Origin: Eubacteriales bacterium
GTDB lineage: Bacteria > Bacillota > Clostridia > Lachnospirales > Lachnospiraceae
Direction of reading: 5' to 3'
Assembly (NCBI GenBank): GCA_030531555.1
Contig: JAUNNI010000021.1
Span: 1 to 38,005, forward strand
DNA: 38,005 nt
Positions within the stretch are counted from its first letter, which is position 1, and each line of letters starts with the position of its first letter. The notes under the pieces were generated by a model that saw only the letters and a program-made list of their open reading frames with translations, did not search any database and had not been told where the DNA came from. Shown here one piece after another: positions 31,692 through 38,005 of this stretch. A program made the position numbers and the translations under genes.

Positions 31692-32447
31692 ATGAATAGC
31701 AGTATCTTTGCGAGCAATGTGAAGTATTTTCGGGAAAGCGTTTTGCGTATCAGTCAGGAAAAACTTGCTGAAAAAGTTGGCGTGGGACAGCATACTATCT
31801 CTGAATATGAAAGAGGAAAAAATAGTAATCCGACGCTAAACGTATTGTCTGATTTGGCTGATGTATTTGGGATATCTGTTAGTCAACTTCTGTCTTGTGA
31901 TTATCAAGCAGGTGGCTACACATCGTTTGCTGTTCGTCAACCTAATGGTAGCAAAGAAGTATTCTCCTACTTTGAGGGGCATGTATTATTCATGTATTTT
32001 CTGGCGGTAGGTGTTAGTGGAACAATTCGCGAGGCTACGCTTACATTTGACCAAGAGTTTGATAAACGAAGGAAATACCTTCACGGCTCTTTGAATGCAG
32101 GACATGAGTATGACTGCAAGATGGTTATCGAGGGAAACACGACAAATGCTACAGTCTATATTAATGGGATTGGAAAAACTGACGAAAGACGAATCAATAT
32201 CGCTTTCTTCTACCCGGCAAGTAAAAATGAGGATAAGTTTCCGGGAAGTATAGGTGTTATTGTGAGGCTTGATGACAACAACACGTTAAAGGGGCAGCGC
32301 GTGATTCTCAGTGCAGAAAAGTTGGATTATGAAAATAATCGTGAAGCGATGTTAGGATACCTTACAAATGATGACAAGAATCACGATGTATACATTGATA
32401 GATATAATGTGAGCAGATTCCTTAATAGCATCGAGAAATTGAAGTAA
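31692..32447 (+). CDS. Xre-type regulator with unknown C-terminal domain
   Basis: The product is 251 aa from ATG 31692, seven bases after CAGGAGG. The HTH covers residues 8-65 (YFRESVLRISQEKLAEKVGV, ISEYERGKNSNPTLNV, DVFGISVSQLL). Residues about 75-245 form a beta-rich domain I do not recognise (FAVRQPNGSKEVFSYFEGHV, ATVYINGIGKTDER, SIGVIVRLDDNNTL). Its size suits a ligand- or stress-sensing module. Divergent from the YitT gene, it may control that gene. Confidence 0.7.
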   Translation: MNSSIFASNVKYFRESVLRISQEKLAEKVGVGQHTISEYERGKNSNPTLNVLSDLADVFGISVSQLLSCDYQAGGYTSFAVRQPNGSKEVFSYFEGHVLFMYFLAVGVSGTIREATLTFDQEFDKRRKYLHGSLNAGHEYDCKMVIEGNTTNATVYINGIGKTDERRINIAFFYPASKNEDKFPGSIGVIVRLDDNNTLKGQRVILSAEKLDYENNREAMLGYLTNDDKNHDVYIDRYNVSRFLNSIEKLK

Positions 32448-32544
32448 AATCCAACGATTTAGATTGGAAATAGTATCAAATCAGTAATCATATCGTTTTT
32501 CCTCTCTGTCCTCGTGACCTCCGGGGCGAGTGATTGAAAAATGG

Positions 32545-32578
32545 GTAAACAAAAACGGTACATGGGCGTGTACCGTTT
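32545..32578 (-). terminator. Minus-strand terminator
   Basis: AAACGGTACA (32553-32562) and TGTACCGTTT (32569-32578) form a 10-bp stem followed on the minus strand by TTGTTT. A second perfect 10-bp hairpin lies next to it at 32586-32615 (GGCACATCGG/CCGATGTGCC). Confidence 0.6.
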
Positions 32579-32631
32579 GGGGCTCGGCACATCGGACGTT
32601 TTTGACCGATGTGCCAATATTGATTTTGCGC

Positions 32632-32790
32632 TCATGGATTTTGCTTCTTCTGGTTCTTCCGCTGCCTGCTCTTTCTCCTGCTTTTGCCGCACATAACGGG
32701 CATGATCAGTTTGTTCAGCAGGTTATACGCTCCGCTGCGGGACAGGTGCAGCACGTCTGCCAGTTGGCTGGCATGGTAACATTGTATCAA
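32632..32790 (-). pseudogene. Excisionase-like HTH fragment
   Basis: The minus strand encodes YHASQLADVLHLSRSGAYNL, a helix-turn-helix resembling excisionase-type DNA-binding proteins of integrative elements. There is no ribosome site, and after LLNKL the sequence becomes a basic low-complexity run to a TGA. Another frame continues with a coiled glutamate-rich stretch, suggesting a frameshift. It probably is a remnant of the element's excision or control gene. Confidence 0.4.
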
Positions 32791-32797
32791 AATTTAC

Positions 32798-32816
32798 GGT
32801 TCTATCCAATAGAACC
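32798..32816. promoter_or_regulatory. Short perfect palindrome GGTTCTAT-N3-ATAGAACC
   Basis: Two 8-base arms with a 3-bp centre lie just upstream of the excisionase-like fragment, where an operator of that gene would be expected. Confidence 0.4.
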
Positions 32817-32833
32817 TACCGCGCTCGAACCTG

Positions 32834-32876
32834 CCCCAGGCTTTAAGCGATCCATCTTAAAGTCTGGGGATTTTTT
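32834..32876 (+). terminator. Strong plus-strand terminator
   Basis: CCCCAGGCTTTAAG (32834-32847) and CTTAAAGTCTGGGG (32856-32869) form a 14-bp stem with one mismatch, followed by ATTTTTT. No plus-strand gene ends nearby. The TIR gene on the other strand reads into it and ends there. Confidence 0.75.
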
Positions 32877-33394
32877 GTAAAAAGTACTTGACAAGTTGTT
32901 TTAGGTTCTGCCACCTTGTCCGCAATCGATGCAAGTGTACTACTATAACCTCTCTCACCAGCACAGGGGTCAAAAAAAATTGTTTGGTAATCACCAACAT
33001 GTTTCATAATTTCCCCATACAAAATATCATTTGGAGGCGGAGAAAAAACAACTCTCAGTCGTTCTCCCGCTTCATCGCTGCAAGCAACATATTGAACGGG
33101 CACAATTGTTTTTTCTTGATTCAGTGCTTCTTGGATTTCAAAACGGAACATATCTTCTCCATCTCTGTAATCAAGGCAGTTGGGCGAGAGAAAAAGCAAA
33201 AAGACTGAGCTCTTCGTTATTTCTTCTTTCAGTTGTTGATGCCATTTGCCTCTGTCCTGTTGTGTATCCATAAAGCAGAATCCAGCTCCATACAGGCTAT
33301 TGAGATATTCAACAACTTGATGGGCAAAGTGTATCTCATCGTGCAAATGATCCAGATTGTCATTGCGCCGATAGCTTATGAAGACATATGCCAT
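32843..33394 (-). CDS. TIR-domain protein, 3' end probably truncated
   Basis: The product is 183 aa from ATG 33394, with AAAAAGGAG upstream; the frame is open further but without a ribosome site. The TIR fold begins MAYVFISYRRNDN, followed by QQLKEEITKSSVFLLFLSPN and FRFEIQEALNQEKTIVPVQY, which contains the glutamate expected to be catalytic in NAD-cleaving TIR effectors. Bacterial TIR proteins act in phage defence and usually carry a second domain or pair with a sensor. Here the last 11 codons are terminator sequence, and no sensor gene is adjacent. The protein has probably lost its C-terminal part. Confidence 0.7.
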   Translation of the reverse strand: MAYVFISYRRNDNLDHLHDEIHFAHQVVEYLNSLYGAGFCFMDTQQDRGKWHQQLKEEITKSSVFLLFLSPNCLDYRDGEDMFRFEIQEALNQEKTIVPVQYVACSDEAGERLRVVFSPPPNDILYGEIMKHVGDYQTIFFDPCAGERGYSSTLASIADKVAEPKTTCQVLFTKNPQTLRWIA

Positions 33395-33448
33395 TGTACT
33401 TCTCTCCTTTTTCTGCTTTAAAAATTCGAAAAAATCTTCAACAAACAT

Positions 33449-33878
33449 CTTATAAAGTATAGTACATTACATTTAATTCTGACACATGAAAATTGTTTTG
33501 TTTCATATGTAGTGTCTCCTACTAATGACCGAACCACGAAAAAGCACAACGTCCAGAGATTATTTTTTGGCATCATAGGGGCAATATTTTCAACGCAAAT
33601 ATGCATTCCCCCTTGCTCAAATTTTTACCATGAACCAGACTACATCCGTTGTCTTTCTTATGGTTCAGGAAGGGATTCGCAGGAAGCACTAAATATATGG
33701 CGATTACTCTGGCATTTTTGAAATTAATATGCCGTTATGATTTTATTTGCACTATATAAATATGTAGTTGCTAAATCAGGAAAAAAACTAAGGAAAAAAG
33801 AAATGATGTATGTATTGGAAAAGGAAGGAGAAATGGTGTATTAGAAGACTCACACACAAAAGAAAGGATCTGCTTGAT
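33449..33878. other. Intergenic stretch without a supported gene
   Basis: An imperfect inverted repeat (ACACATGAAA with TTTCATATGT, about 33482-33511) lies upstream of the TIR gene. A plus-strand frame of 69 codons (33512-33721) has no ribosome site. A 13-codon ORF from 33803 has none of the marks of a gene either. Confidence 0.4.
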
Positions 33879-34148
33879 ATGAAAGAAAGAAACTACACGA
33901 GAGTTTTAGTGAATGCCCTCGAAAAGCAAGCGCCTCGCCTTACTTCGAAATCGATAATAATGCATACTACTTGCCCAATAGAAAACTATTCCTTAATACT
34001 AAATGATGATGACACTCGAGAGACTATCCACGATATGTTAGGTGAAATTGTTATAAAAAGACCATCCATTTTGGAAGCAAGTTCATTGAGAAGAAATGAA
34101 CGAACGATTGATATGTCTCGTTGTTTGATCGACAGCGTAAGAAGGTGA
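33879..34148 (+). CDS. Small protein paired with a 2-TM protein gene
   Basis: The product is 89 aa from ATG 33879, with AAAGGAT 11 bases upstream. It begins MKERNYTRVLVNALEKQAPR and is hydrophilic, mostly helical and without a signal peptide. No family is recognised. Its stop lies six bases before the start of the 2-TM gene, whose ribosome site overlaps its last codons, so the two are a unit. It may be a regulator or antitoxin-like partner, by position only. Confidence 0.5.
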   Translation: MKERNYTRVLVNALEKQAPRLTSKSIIMHTTCPIENYSLILNDDDTRETIHDMLGEIVIKRPSILEASSLRRNERTIDMSRCLIDSVRR

Positions 34149-34153
34149 TATAC

Positions 34154-35206
34154 TTGGAACAAAAACAACTTGTACGGAATAGTTTCAGATCTTTTTCGAT
34201 TAACTTAGCTGATTATTTCAATCAAAAAATATGGTTAAAAGTCATTTTTCAATCGTTTCCTATAGTATGGTCAACTATAGTCCTTCAATGCTTTAAATCT
34301 GTTTTTTATGATAGTTCAACAGGTAATCTTCACTGGTGGGCGGGTTTAATTGCTGGCTTGTCTACCCTTCTGTCGATCATTGTATTAGTATTGACAGGAA
34401 TAAAAAGTAAAAGGGATTATGAAAAAAGGAAAGAACTTGATAAAGATATTAACGCCTATGCCAATGAGAATGCTTTACGGAACACCATGTCTGTGGCAGA
34501 AGCGGAACTTGAGAAACAGTGCAATCGTCTTTTTAGACATTGGCTTGAGCGGAAAGATGAAGGGGAAAAGAGAGCGAAAAATATAATATTAGATGGATTT
34601 GCCGTTAAAGAAAGGCTTAATTTGGTAATGGATGCGCTTCGCGAGTGCCTTCATGATATTTCTGGGATTACATCTGATCATGTTTATATCTCTGCCGCTT
34701 GGTGCATTTATAATCCAAACAGTACGAAAAAGGCATACGAACAGAAGTGGGAGTGGATTTCAAATCCGCCAGCAGCAGGAACAATGAGTCTTGATCAACT
34801 CTTAAACAATCCTAAAACAATGTTTCGCAAGGTAGTTGATGGAATGCCCTTTATTTATGAAAATGACAAAGCAACGGCTGCAGAAAAAGGAAAATATGTC
34901 CTAGATAAACTAGACGAAGTAAATAATAAAAAAGGGTCAATTATATGTTTAGAAATAGCTGAAGATATTGAAAAATTGAAAATTAGAATGATTATTAGCA
35001 TTTCAACATATGTTAGAATTGTTGAATCTGATGATGAAGATGTAATTAAAAAGTCATATGAGGACCGAATTAAAACAGTGGTAATAGACCAGTTTGCAGG
35101 CGAAATACGTGAAGACCTGCTTCTGCTTGTTACCCAAGAGCTCATGAAGGGTGAAAAATTCATTCGCAAAGATTTAAAATCCTTAAAACCGATTGAGGCA
35201 AATTGA
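34154..35206 (+). CDS. 2-TM membrane protein with GAF-like cytosolic domain
   Basis: The product is 350 aa from TTG 34154, four bases after AAGGTGAT; an in-frame ATG further up lies inside the previous gene. Membrane segments are near residues 26-47 (VIFQSFPIVWSTIVLQCF) and 61-83 (WWAGLIAGLSTLLSIIVLVL), followed by a charged coiled stretch. The domain from about residue 160 (DHVYISAAWCIYNPN, GMPFIYENDK, GSIICLEIAEDIEKLKIRMI) has the strand order of a GAF-type small-molecule sensor. I infer a membrane-anchored sensor or effector. A terminator follows at 35228. Confidence 0.6.
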   Translation: MEQKQLVRNSFRSFSINLADYFNQKIWLKVIFQSFPIVWSTIVLQCFKSVFYDSSTGNLHWWAGLIAGLSTLLSIIVLVLTGIKSKRDYEKRKELDKDINAYANENALRNTMSVAEAELEKQCNRLFRHWLERKDEGEKRAKNIILDGFAVKERLNLVMDALRECLHDISGITSDHVYISAAWCIYNPNSTKKAYEQKWEWISNPPAAGTMSLDQLLNNPKTMFRKVVDGMPFIYENDKATAAEKGKYVLDKLDEVNNKKGSIICLEIAEDIEKLKIRMIISISTYVRIVESDDEDVIKKSYEDRIKTVVIDQFAGEIREDLLLLVTQELMKGEKFIRKDLKSLKPIEAN

Positions 35207-35227
35207 TGCGTGTTTTTTTCTACATAG

Positions 35228-35259
35228 CCTGCTTCGTTCAGGGAAGCAGGTATTTTTTT
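35228..35259 (+). terminator. Terminator after the 2-TM gene
   Basis: CCTGCTTC (35228-35235) and GAAGCAGG (35243-35250) pair and are followed by TATTTTTTT. A second small GC hairpin with a T tract (CGCCGA/TCGGCG) follows near 35285-35305. Confidence 0.85.
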
Positions 35260-35349
35260 AGTTTTTTTGACCCCTCCTCAAAGCGCCGAGGTTTTCGGCG
35301 TTTTGAAGAATATGATGGGATATATGCGAGAGAAAGGGGGGATGCAGAG

Positions 35350-35697
35350 ATGATCGCATTTGAAAGGCGATTTGATATCATTGTATATATCATAAAAAAT
35401 GGATTCGTAACCTCGAGGGAACTGTGTATACGCTTTGGTGTTGCTGACAGTACCATTCGGCAGGATATGAATACATTATCTCAGCATTACCCCATTACCC
35501 CAATGCGTGGAAATGGAGGTGGCTTTACCTTTAGCGGAAAAAAACCAGTATTCATAAATCACGCAGATATGCTTATGAGACTATCGGAAAGCATACAAAA
35601 AACGGGCGGTATTGATGGATACGATGATTTACTAATGAAGGAGACCATCAGAGTACTTCTGGCAATTGAAGTTCATAGTAATCGCGTATTCCTGTAA
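35350..35697 (+). CDS. DeoR-like HTH regulator, C-terminally truncated
   Basis: The product is 115 aa from ATG 35350, behind a GGGGGG ribosome site. Residues 5-55 give a winged HTH: FDIIVYIIKNGFVTSRELCI, RFGVADSTIRQDMNTLSQHY, followed by a glycine-rich wing (RGNGGGFTF). The frame ends at TAA 35697, but another frame continues with a protein-like VIELAEHLENIRYDITGTVP. The original gene was therefore probably longer and is frameshifted near its end. It lies in the control region of the recombinase end of the element. Confidence 0.6.
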   Translation: MIAFERRFDIIVYIIKNGFVTSRELCIRFGVADSTIRQDMNTLSQHYPITPMRGNGGGFTFSGKKPVFINHADMLMRLSESIQKTGGIDGYDDLLMKETIRVLLAIEVHSNRVFL

Positions 35698-35985
35698 TAG
35701 AACTCGCTGAGCATCTTGAAAACATCAGATACGATATCACAGGTACAGTTCCCCATGGGGTGGAGCGGCAGTAGGACGGCGCGATGATGGGATAACCGGA
35801 GCGATCAAAACGTACCTGCTGACCTTGCTGTGGCAAGCAAGGCGCGACGATTCTCTATGGGCTGATAATGATACTTCCTCACGGCCCCTCACCAGACTGG
35901 AAGGGGAGTTCCTGCTTTACTCGTCAGTTGAGGGCAACAACGGTACAGTGGGACTATGATGCGGAAAAGCTGACCGCAGCCTGTG
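35698..35985 (+). pseudogene. Decayed coding sequence
   Basis: Two open fragments in different frames look protein-like. One is the end of the HTH regulator (35690-35760). The other is 55 codons at 35792-35959 without a start (IKTYLLTLLWQARRDDSLW, LTRLEGEFLLYSS). Both resemble element backbone genes broken by small deletions. The 17-mer CTTGAAAACATCAGATA here is identical to one at 23412. Confidence 0.4.
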
Positions 35986-36047
35986 GTATGCCCGTTTTTA
36001 CCTCTTTATGAGTTAAACTGCCGGGGGGCGTGGCATAATACGGCAAA

Positions 36048-36094
36048 CTGAAGGATAAGGAGCGTTACGTTACCGTAGCGCTCCAAACCTTCAG
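36048..36094. other. Large nested hairpin upstream of the recombinase genes
   Basis: CTGAAGG (36048-36054) pairs with CCTTCAG (36088-36094). Inside it, GGAGCGTTACG (36059-36069) pairs with CGTAGCGCTCC (36074-36084) with one G-T pair and a 4-nt loop. No T tract follows. It could be a structured RNA, a recombination or transfer site, or a regulatory cruciform. Confidence 0.55.
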
Positions 36095-36105
36095 TGGAAT
36101 CATTG

Positions 36106-36134
36106 TTGACATACTTAATTGGTATCTATATTAT
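36106..36134 (+). promoter_or_regulatory. Promoter of the TnpW-like/recombinase transcript
   Basis: TTGACA (36106-36111), a 17-bp spacer and TATTAT (36129-36134) lie 20 bases before the GTG of the small gene and 12 bases after the large hairpin. Confidence 0.85.
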
Positions 36135-36153
36135 GATAAAGGGAGTAGTGCCC

Positions 36154-36375
36154 GTGAATCTTGACAATCGAATAAGCGCTGCTACTTCTGTACAAATGCC
36201 TCACGAAATAATAACACCAAACGGATGCCATATAAAGCTGATCTTTTCCAATAAAAGAATTACAGGAGTTCGGGAAGGAATAGCTCAGTTATTGCTGGCT
36301 GCGTTTGAGCACAGTAGTGAGGTGAATACTCAACATGAAACGTGTCCTGTGTTTATACAGAGTATCGACTCTTAA
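36154..36375 (+). CDS. TnpW-like small protein upstream of the recombinase
   Basis: The product is 73 aa from GTG 36154, eight bases after AAGGGAG. The core NGCHIKLIFSNKRITGVREG, then IAQLLLAAFE, matches the small TnpW-type proteins that commonly precede serine recombinases in clostridial integrative elements. The gene overlaps the recombinase gene by 41 bases in another frame, so the two are co-translated. Its function is not established; a role in recombination control is inferred from position. Confidence 0.65.
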   Translation: MNLDNRISAATSVQMPHEIITPNGCHIKLIFSNKRITGVREGIAQLLLAAFEHSSEVNTQHETCPVFIQSIDS

Positions 36376-37945
36376 ACAAGTTGACAATAAAGACGATATA
36401 CCCATGCAGCGTCGAGAATGCAAAGATTTCATTGATAAAATGGATGATTGGGTATTTTACGACGAGCGCATGGAAAAAGGCGTCTCTGGCTACAAGGTTT
36501 CTGCCAATAACCGTGATATTATCATAGAAATCAGGGATATGGCGGAGCAAAAATTGTTTGATGTTTTGCTGGTATTTATGTTTGATCGTCTTGGAAGAAA
36601 AGAGGATGAAACGCCATTTCTTGTTAAGTGGTTCATTGACCACGGCATCGAGGTATGGAGTACCCGCGAAGGTCAGCAAAGACTTGATAACCAAGTTGAT
36701 CGTCTGATGAATTATATGCGGTTTTGGGCAGCCAGTGGTGAAAGTGAAAAGACTTCCATGCGTGTCAAGGCAGCTCATACGCAGATGACGGAGGATGGCG
36801 TTTGGCGCGGTGGAGCCTGTCCATATGGTTACAAATTGGAACACCTTGGTCGAATTGGAAAAAAGAACCGCCCCTTATTTGATCTGGTGATAGATGAAAT
36901 TGCAGGCCCAATTGTTCAGGAAGTCTTTGACTTAGTCGTTCATCAAGGTTTTGGGACATTAAGAGCTGCCAACTTTCTCAACGCTAAGTACCCTGATCCG
37001 AATAAGGTGTGGACTGCACAAACTGTCCGAACTATGGTAAGAAATCCGATTTACACCGGCAGGCTTCACATGAACAGTACAACTTCCAATCCTATTGAAC
37101 GATTACGTCTTGTTAGTGATGAGGATTTGGAATTTGGTACCTATGCCATTGCTAAACGTATCCCACGAAATTATTTTGACCAGCGAGAATCTGAGAATAA
37201 CGAGGTAAAAGATGGAAAAACAAAAACCTCTGTATTTGGAGCATATCTATTATCTGGAATCCTGTATTGCGCACACTGCGGCAAAAAACTGATTGGTAGC
37301 TACCATACACGGCAGTTACCTACACACGCCTATCATCGTCCTGTTTACCGTTGCTACAATGGAGCAGTAATTGCAAAACACTGTGATGGACCAAGAACAT
37401 ATTCAGGAAGAAAGGTAGATGAAGCTGTTTTGTCTGTTGTGCATCGATATTTTTCAACCATCAATGGGGCTGTCAACGATCTTTGGAAAGAAAAAGCGAA
37501 ACGTCAAATGAAGCTAGGTAGCAAAACCAAAATCCGACAGCTTACCGCTGCTTTGGAGCGTTTGCAAAGGGAACAAGATGCACTAAAAAAGGAGATTGTT
37601 AAATCAATTTCCGATGAAGGTGTTTTTGATCGAGAATTGTTGAAATCACTTTTAAATGAAAATCGCCAAGCCCAGGCAGAAACGGAGGAAGAATTACTGC
37701 AGGTAAAGCAAGAAGCATGTTATGAGGATGATCGTGTCAAGAAAATGGAAATTCTGTTTCATCAAATCGTGGATTGGTCTGATCAATTTGATACAGCGCC
37801 CGTTGATACACAGAAAATGATTCTGGCGCGGTTAATTGAAAGAATTGATATTAGCCGTGGTTACGAAATAACAATCAAGTTCTTTGTTACCCTAGAGGAT
37901 TTCTTTGGAGAACCAACAACTGAGAGGAATGAAGGGACTGAATAA
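36335..37945 (+). CDS. Large serine recombinase
   Basis: The 536-aa protein has an N-terminal resolvase-type catalytic domain with the serine at position 11 (VLCLYRVSTLKQ) and the conserved arginines in FMFDRLGR and SGESEKTSMRVKAAH. The recombinase domain follows (GACPYGYKLE, VWTAQTVRTMVRNPIYTG), then a zinc ribbon (CAHCGKKLIG and the downstream CYN, HCDG cysteines) and a coiled-coil region at about 385-470. It would catalyse integration and excision of the element between short att sites. No att core could be identified within the window. The gene appears full length and ends 60 bases before the window edge. Confidence 0.95.
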   Translation: MKRVLCLYRVSTLKQVDNKDDIPMQRRECKDFIDKMDDWVFYDERMEKGVSGYKVSANNRDIIIEIRDMAEQKLFDVLLVFMFDRLGRKEDETPFLVKWFIDHGIEVWSTREGQQRLDNQVDRLMNYMRFWAASGESEKTSMRVKAAHTQMTEDGVWRGGACPYGYKLEHLGRIGKKNRPLFDLVIDEIAGPIVQEVFDLVVHQGFGTLRAANFLNAKYPDPNKVWTAQTVRTMVRNPIYTGRLHMNSTTSNPIERLRLVSDEDLEFGTYAIAKRIPRNYFDQRESENNEVKDGKTKTSVFGAYLLSGILYCAHCGKKLIGSYHTRQLPTHAYHRPVYRCYNGAVIAKHCDGPRTYSGRKVDEAVLSVVHRYFSTINGAVNDLWKEKAKRQMKLGSKTKIRQLTAALERLQREQDALKKEIVKSISDEGVFDRELLKSLLNENRQAQAETEEELLQVKQEACYEDDRVKKMEILFHQIVDWSDQFDTAPVDTQKMILARLIERIDISRGYEITIKFFVTLEDFFGEPTTERNEGTE

Positions 37946-37963
37946 AGACGCTTTGGAGGGAAA

Positions 37964-38005
37964 ATGTTTATGGGAGATTGCAATGAGAAAAGACTACTTT
38001 GGTAG
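37964..38005 (+). CDS. Start of a further ORF at the window edge
   Basis: GGAGGG stands four to five bases before ATG 37964. The frame MFMGDCNEKRLLW meets a TAG in the last three bases of the window. A second frame from an ATG at about 37983 is open beyond the edge. Serine recombinase genes in such elements are often tandem, so another recombinase gene may begin here. Confidence 0.3.
   Translation: MFMGDCNEKRLLW

Noticed and set aside
33512-33721. Plus-strand frame of 69 codons
   Set aside because: No ribosome site and no recognisable pattern; probably decayed or random.
1-38005. CRISPR arrays, rRNA and tRNA genes
   Set aside because: No regularly spaced direct repeats and no cloverleaf with a T-loop of the GTTCGAAT type were seen on either strand by eye.

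Overview
The window looks like an accessory region of a Bacillota (Clostridia-type) chromosome, probably from a gut bacterium. The evidence is strong AGGAGG-type ribosome binding sites, TTGACA/TATAAT promoters, frequent GTG and TTG starts, and the families present: MOBP-type relaxase and MobC of clostridial integrative elements, large serine recombinase, LytTR and AgrD-type quorum genes, YitT family, ECF sigma/anti-sigma pair. No rRNA, tRNA or CRISPR array was seen.

Layout. 0-6.4 kb: an SSB gene with a newly noticed 44-codon upstream gene, an AbiE-type toxin/antitoxin pair, a divergent Xre control region, a second nucleotidyltransferase/HTH pair, and a broken ECF sigma gene. 6.4-13.8 kb: a nine-gene minus-strand operon. 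It encodes an ECF sigma factor, its membrane anti-sigma factor, two successive modules of small plus large exported protein, two ABC-2 permeases and an ABC ATPase. 13.8-17.5 kb: a sparse stretch, then a three-gene minus-strand unit encoding a 2-TM membrane protein with a PLD-like domain, a CYTH (class IV adenylate cyclase-like) protein and a radical SAM enzyme. 17.8-19.4 kb: a frameshifted IS110-family insertion sequence. 19.4-28.3 kb: remains of an integrative conjugative or mobilizable element, with relaxase, MobC, two unknown cargo genes inserted between them, and a SNF2-type helicase that has lost its N-terminus and carries an in-frame TAG. 28.2-29.7 kb: an agr-like remnant (agrD-type peptide gene, response regulator with an in-frame TAG, truncated sensor). 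29.7-32.5 kb: an Xre gene (again with an in-frame TAG), an orphan leader peptide/attenuator, a YitT transporter and an Xre regulator. 32.5-35.3 kb: an excisionase-like fragment, an orphan TIR protein, and a small protein/2-TM protein pair. 35.3-38 kb: a truncated HTH regulator, decayed coding sequence, a large nested hairpin, a TnpW-like gene and a large serine recombinase.

How the parts work together. The relaxase, MobC, SSB, helicase and serine recombinase are transfer and integration functions, several now decayed. Between them sit cargo genes of toxin-antitoxin or defence character: two nucleotidyltransferase systems, a TIR protein, and three unrelated 2-TM proteins with cytosolic domains. 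The best candidate for an undescribed system is the 2-TM/CYTH/radical SAM unit at 14.6-17.5 kb. The second is the sigma-controlled double exported-protein module with its ABC transporter. A cross-cutting oddity is that three otherwise readable genes are each interrupted by one in-frame TAG and none by TAA or TGA.
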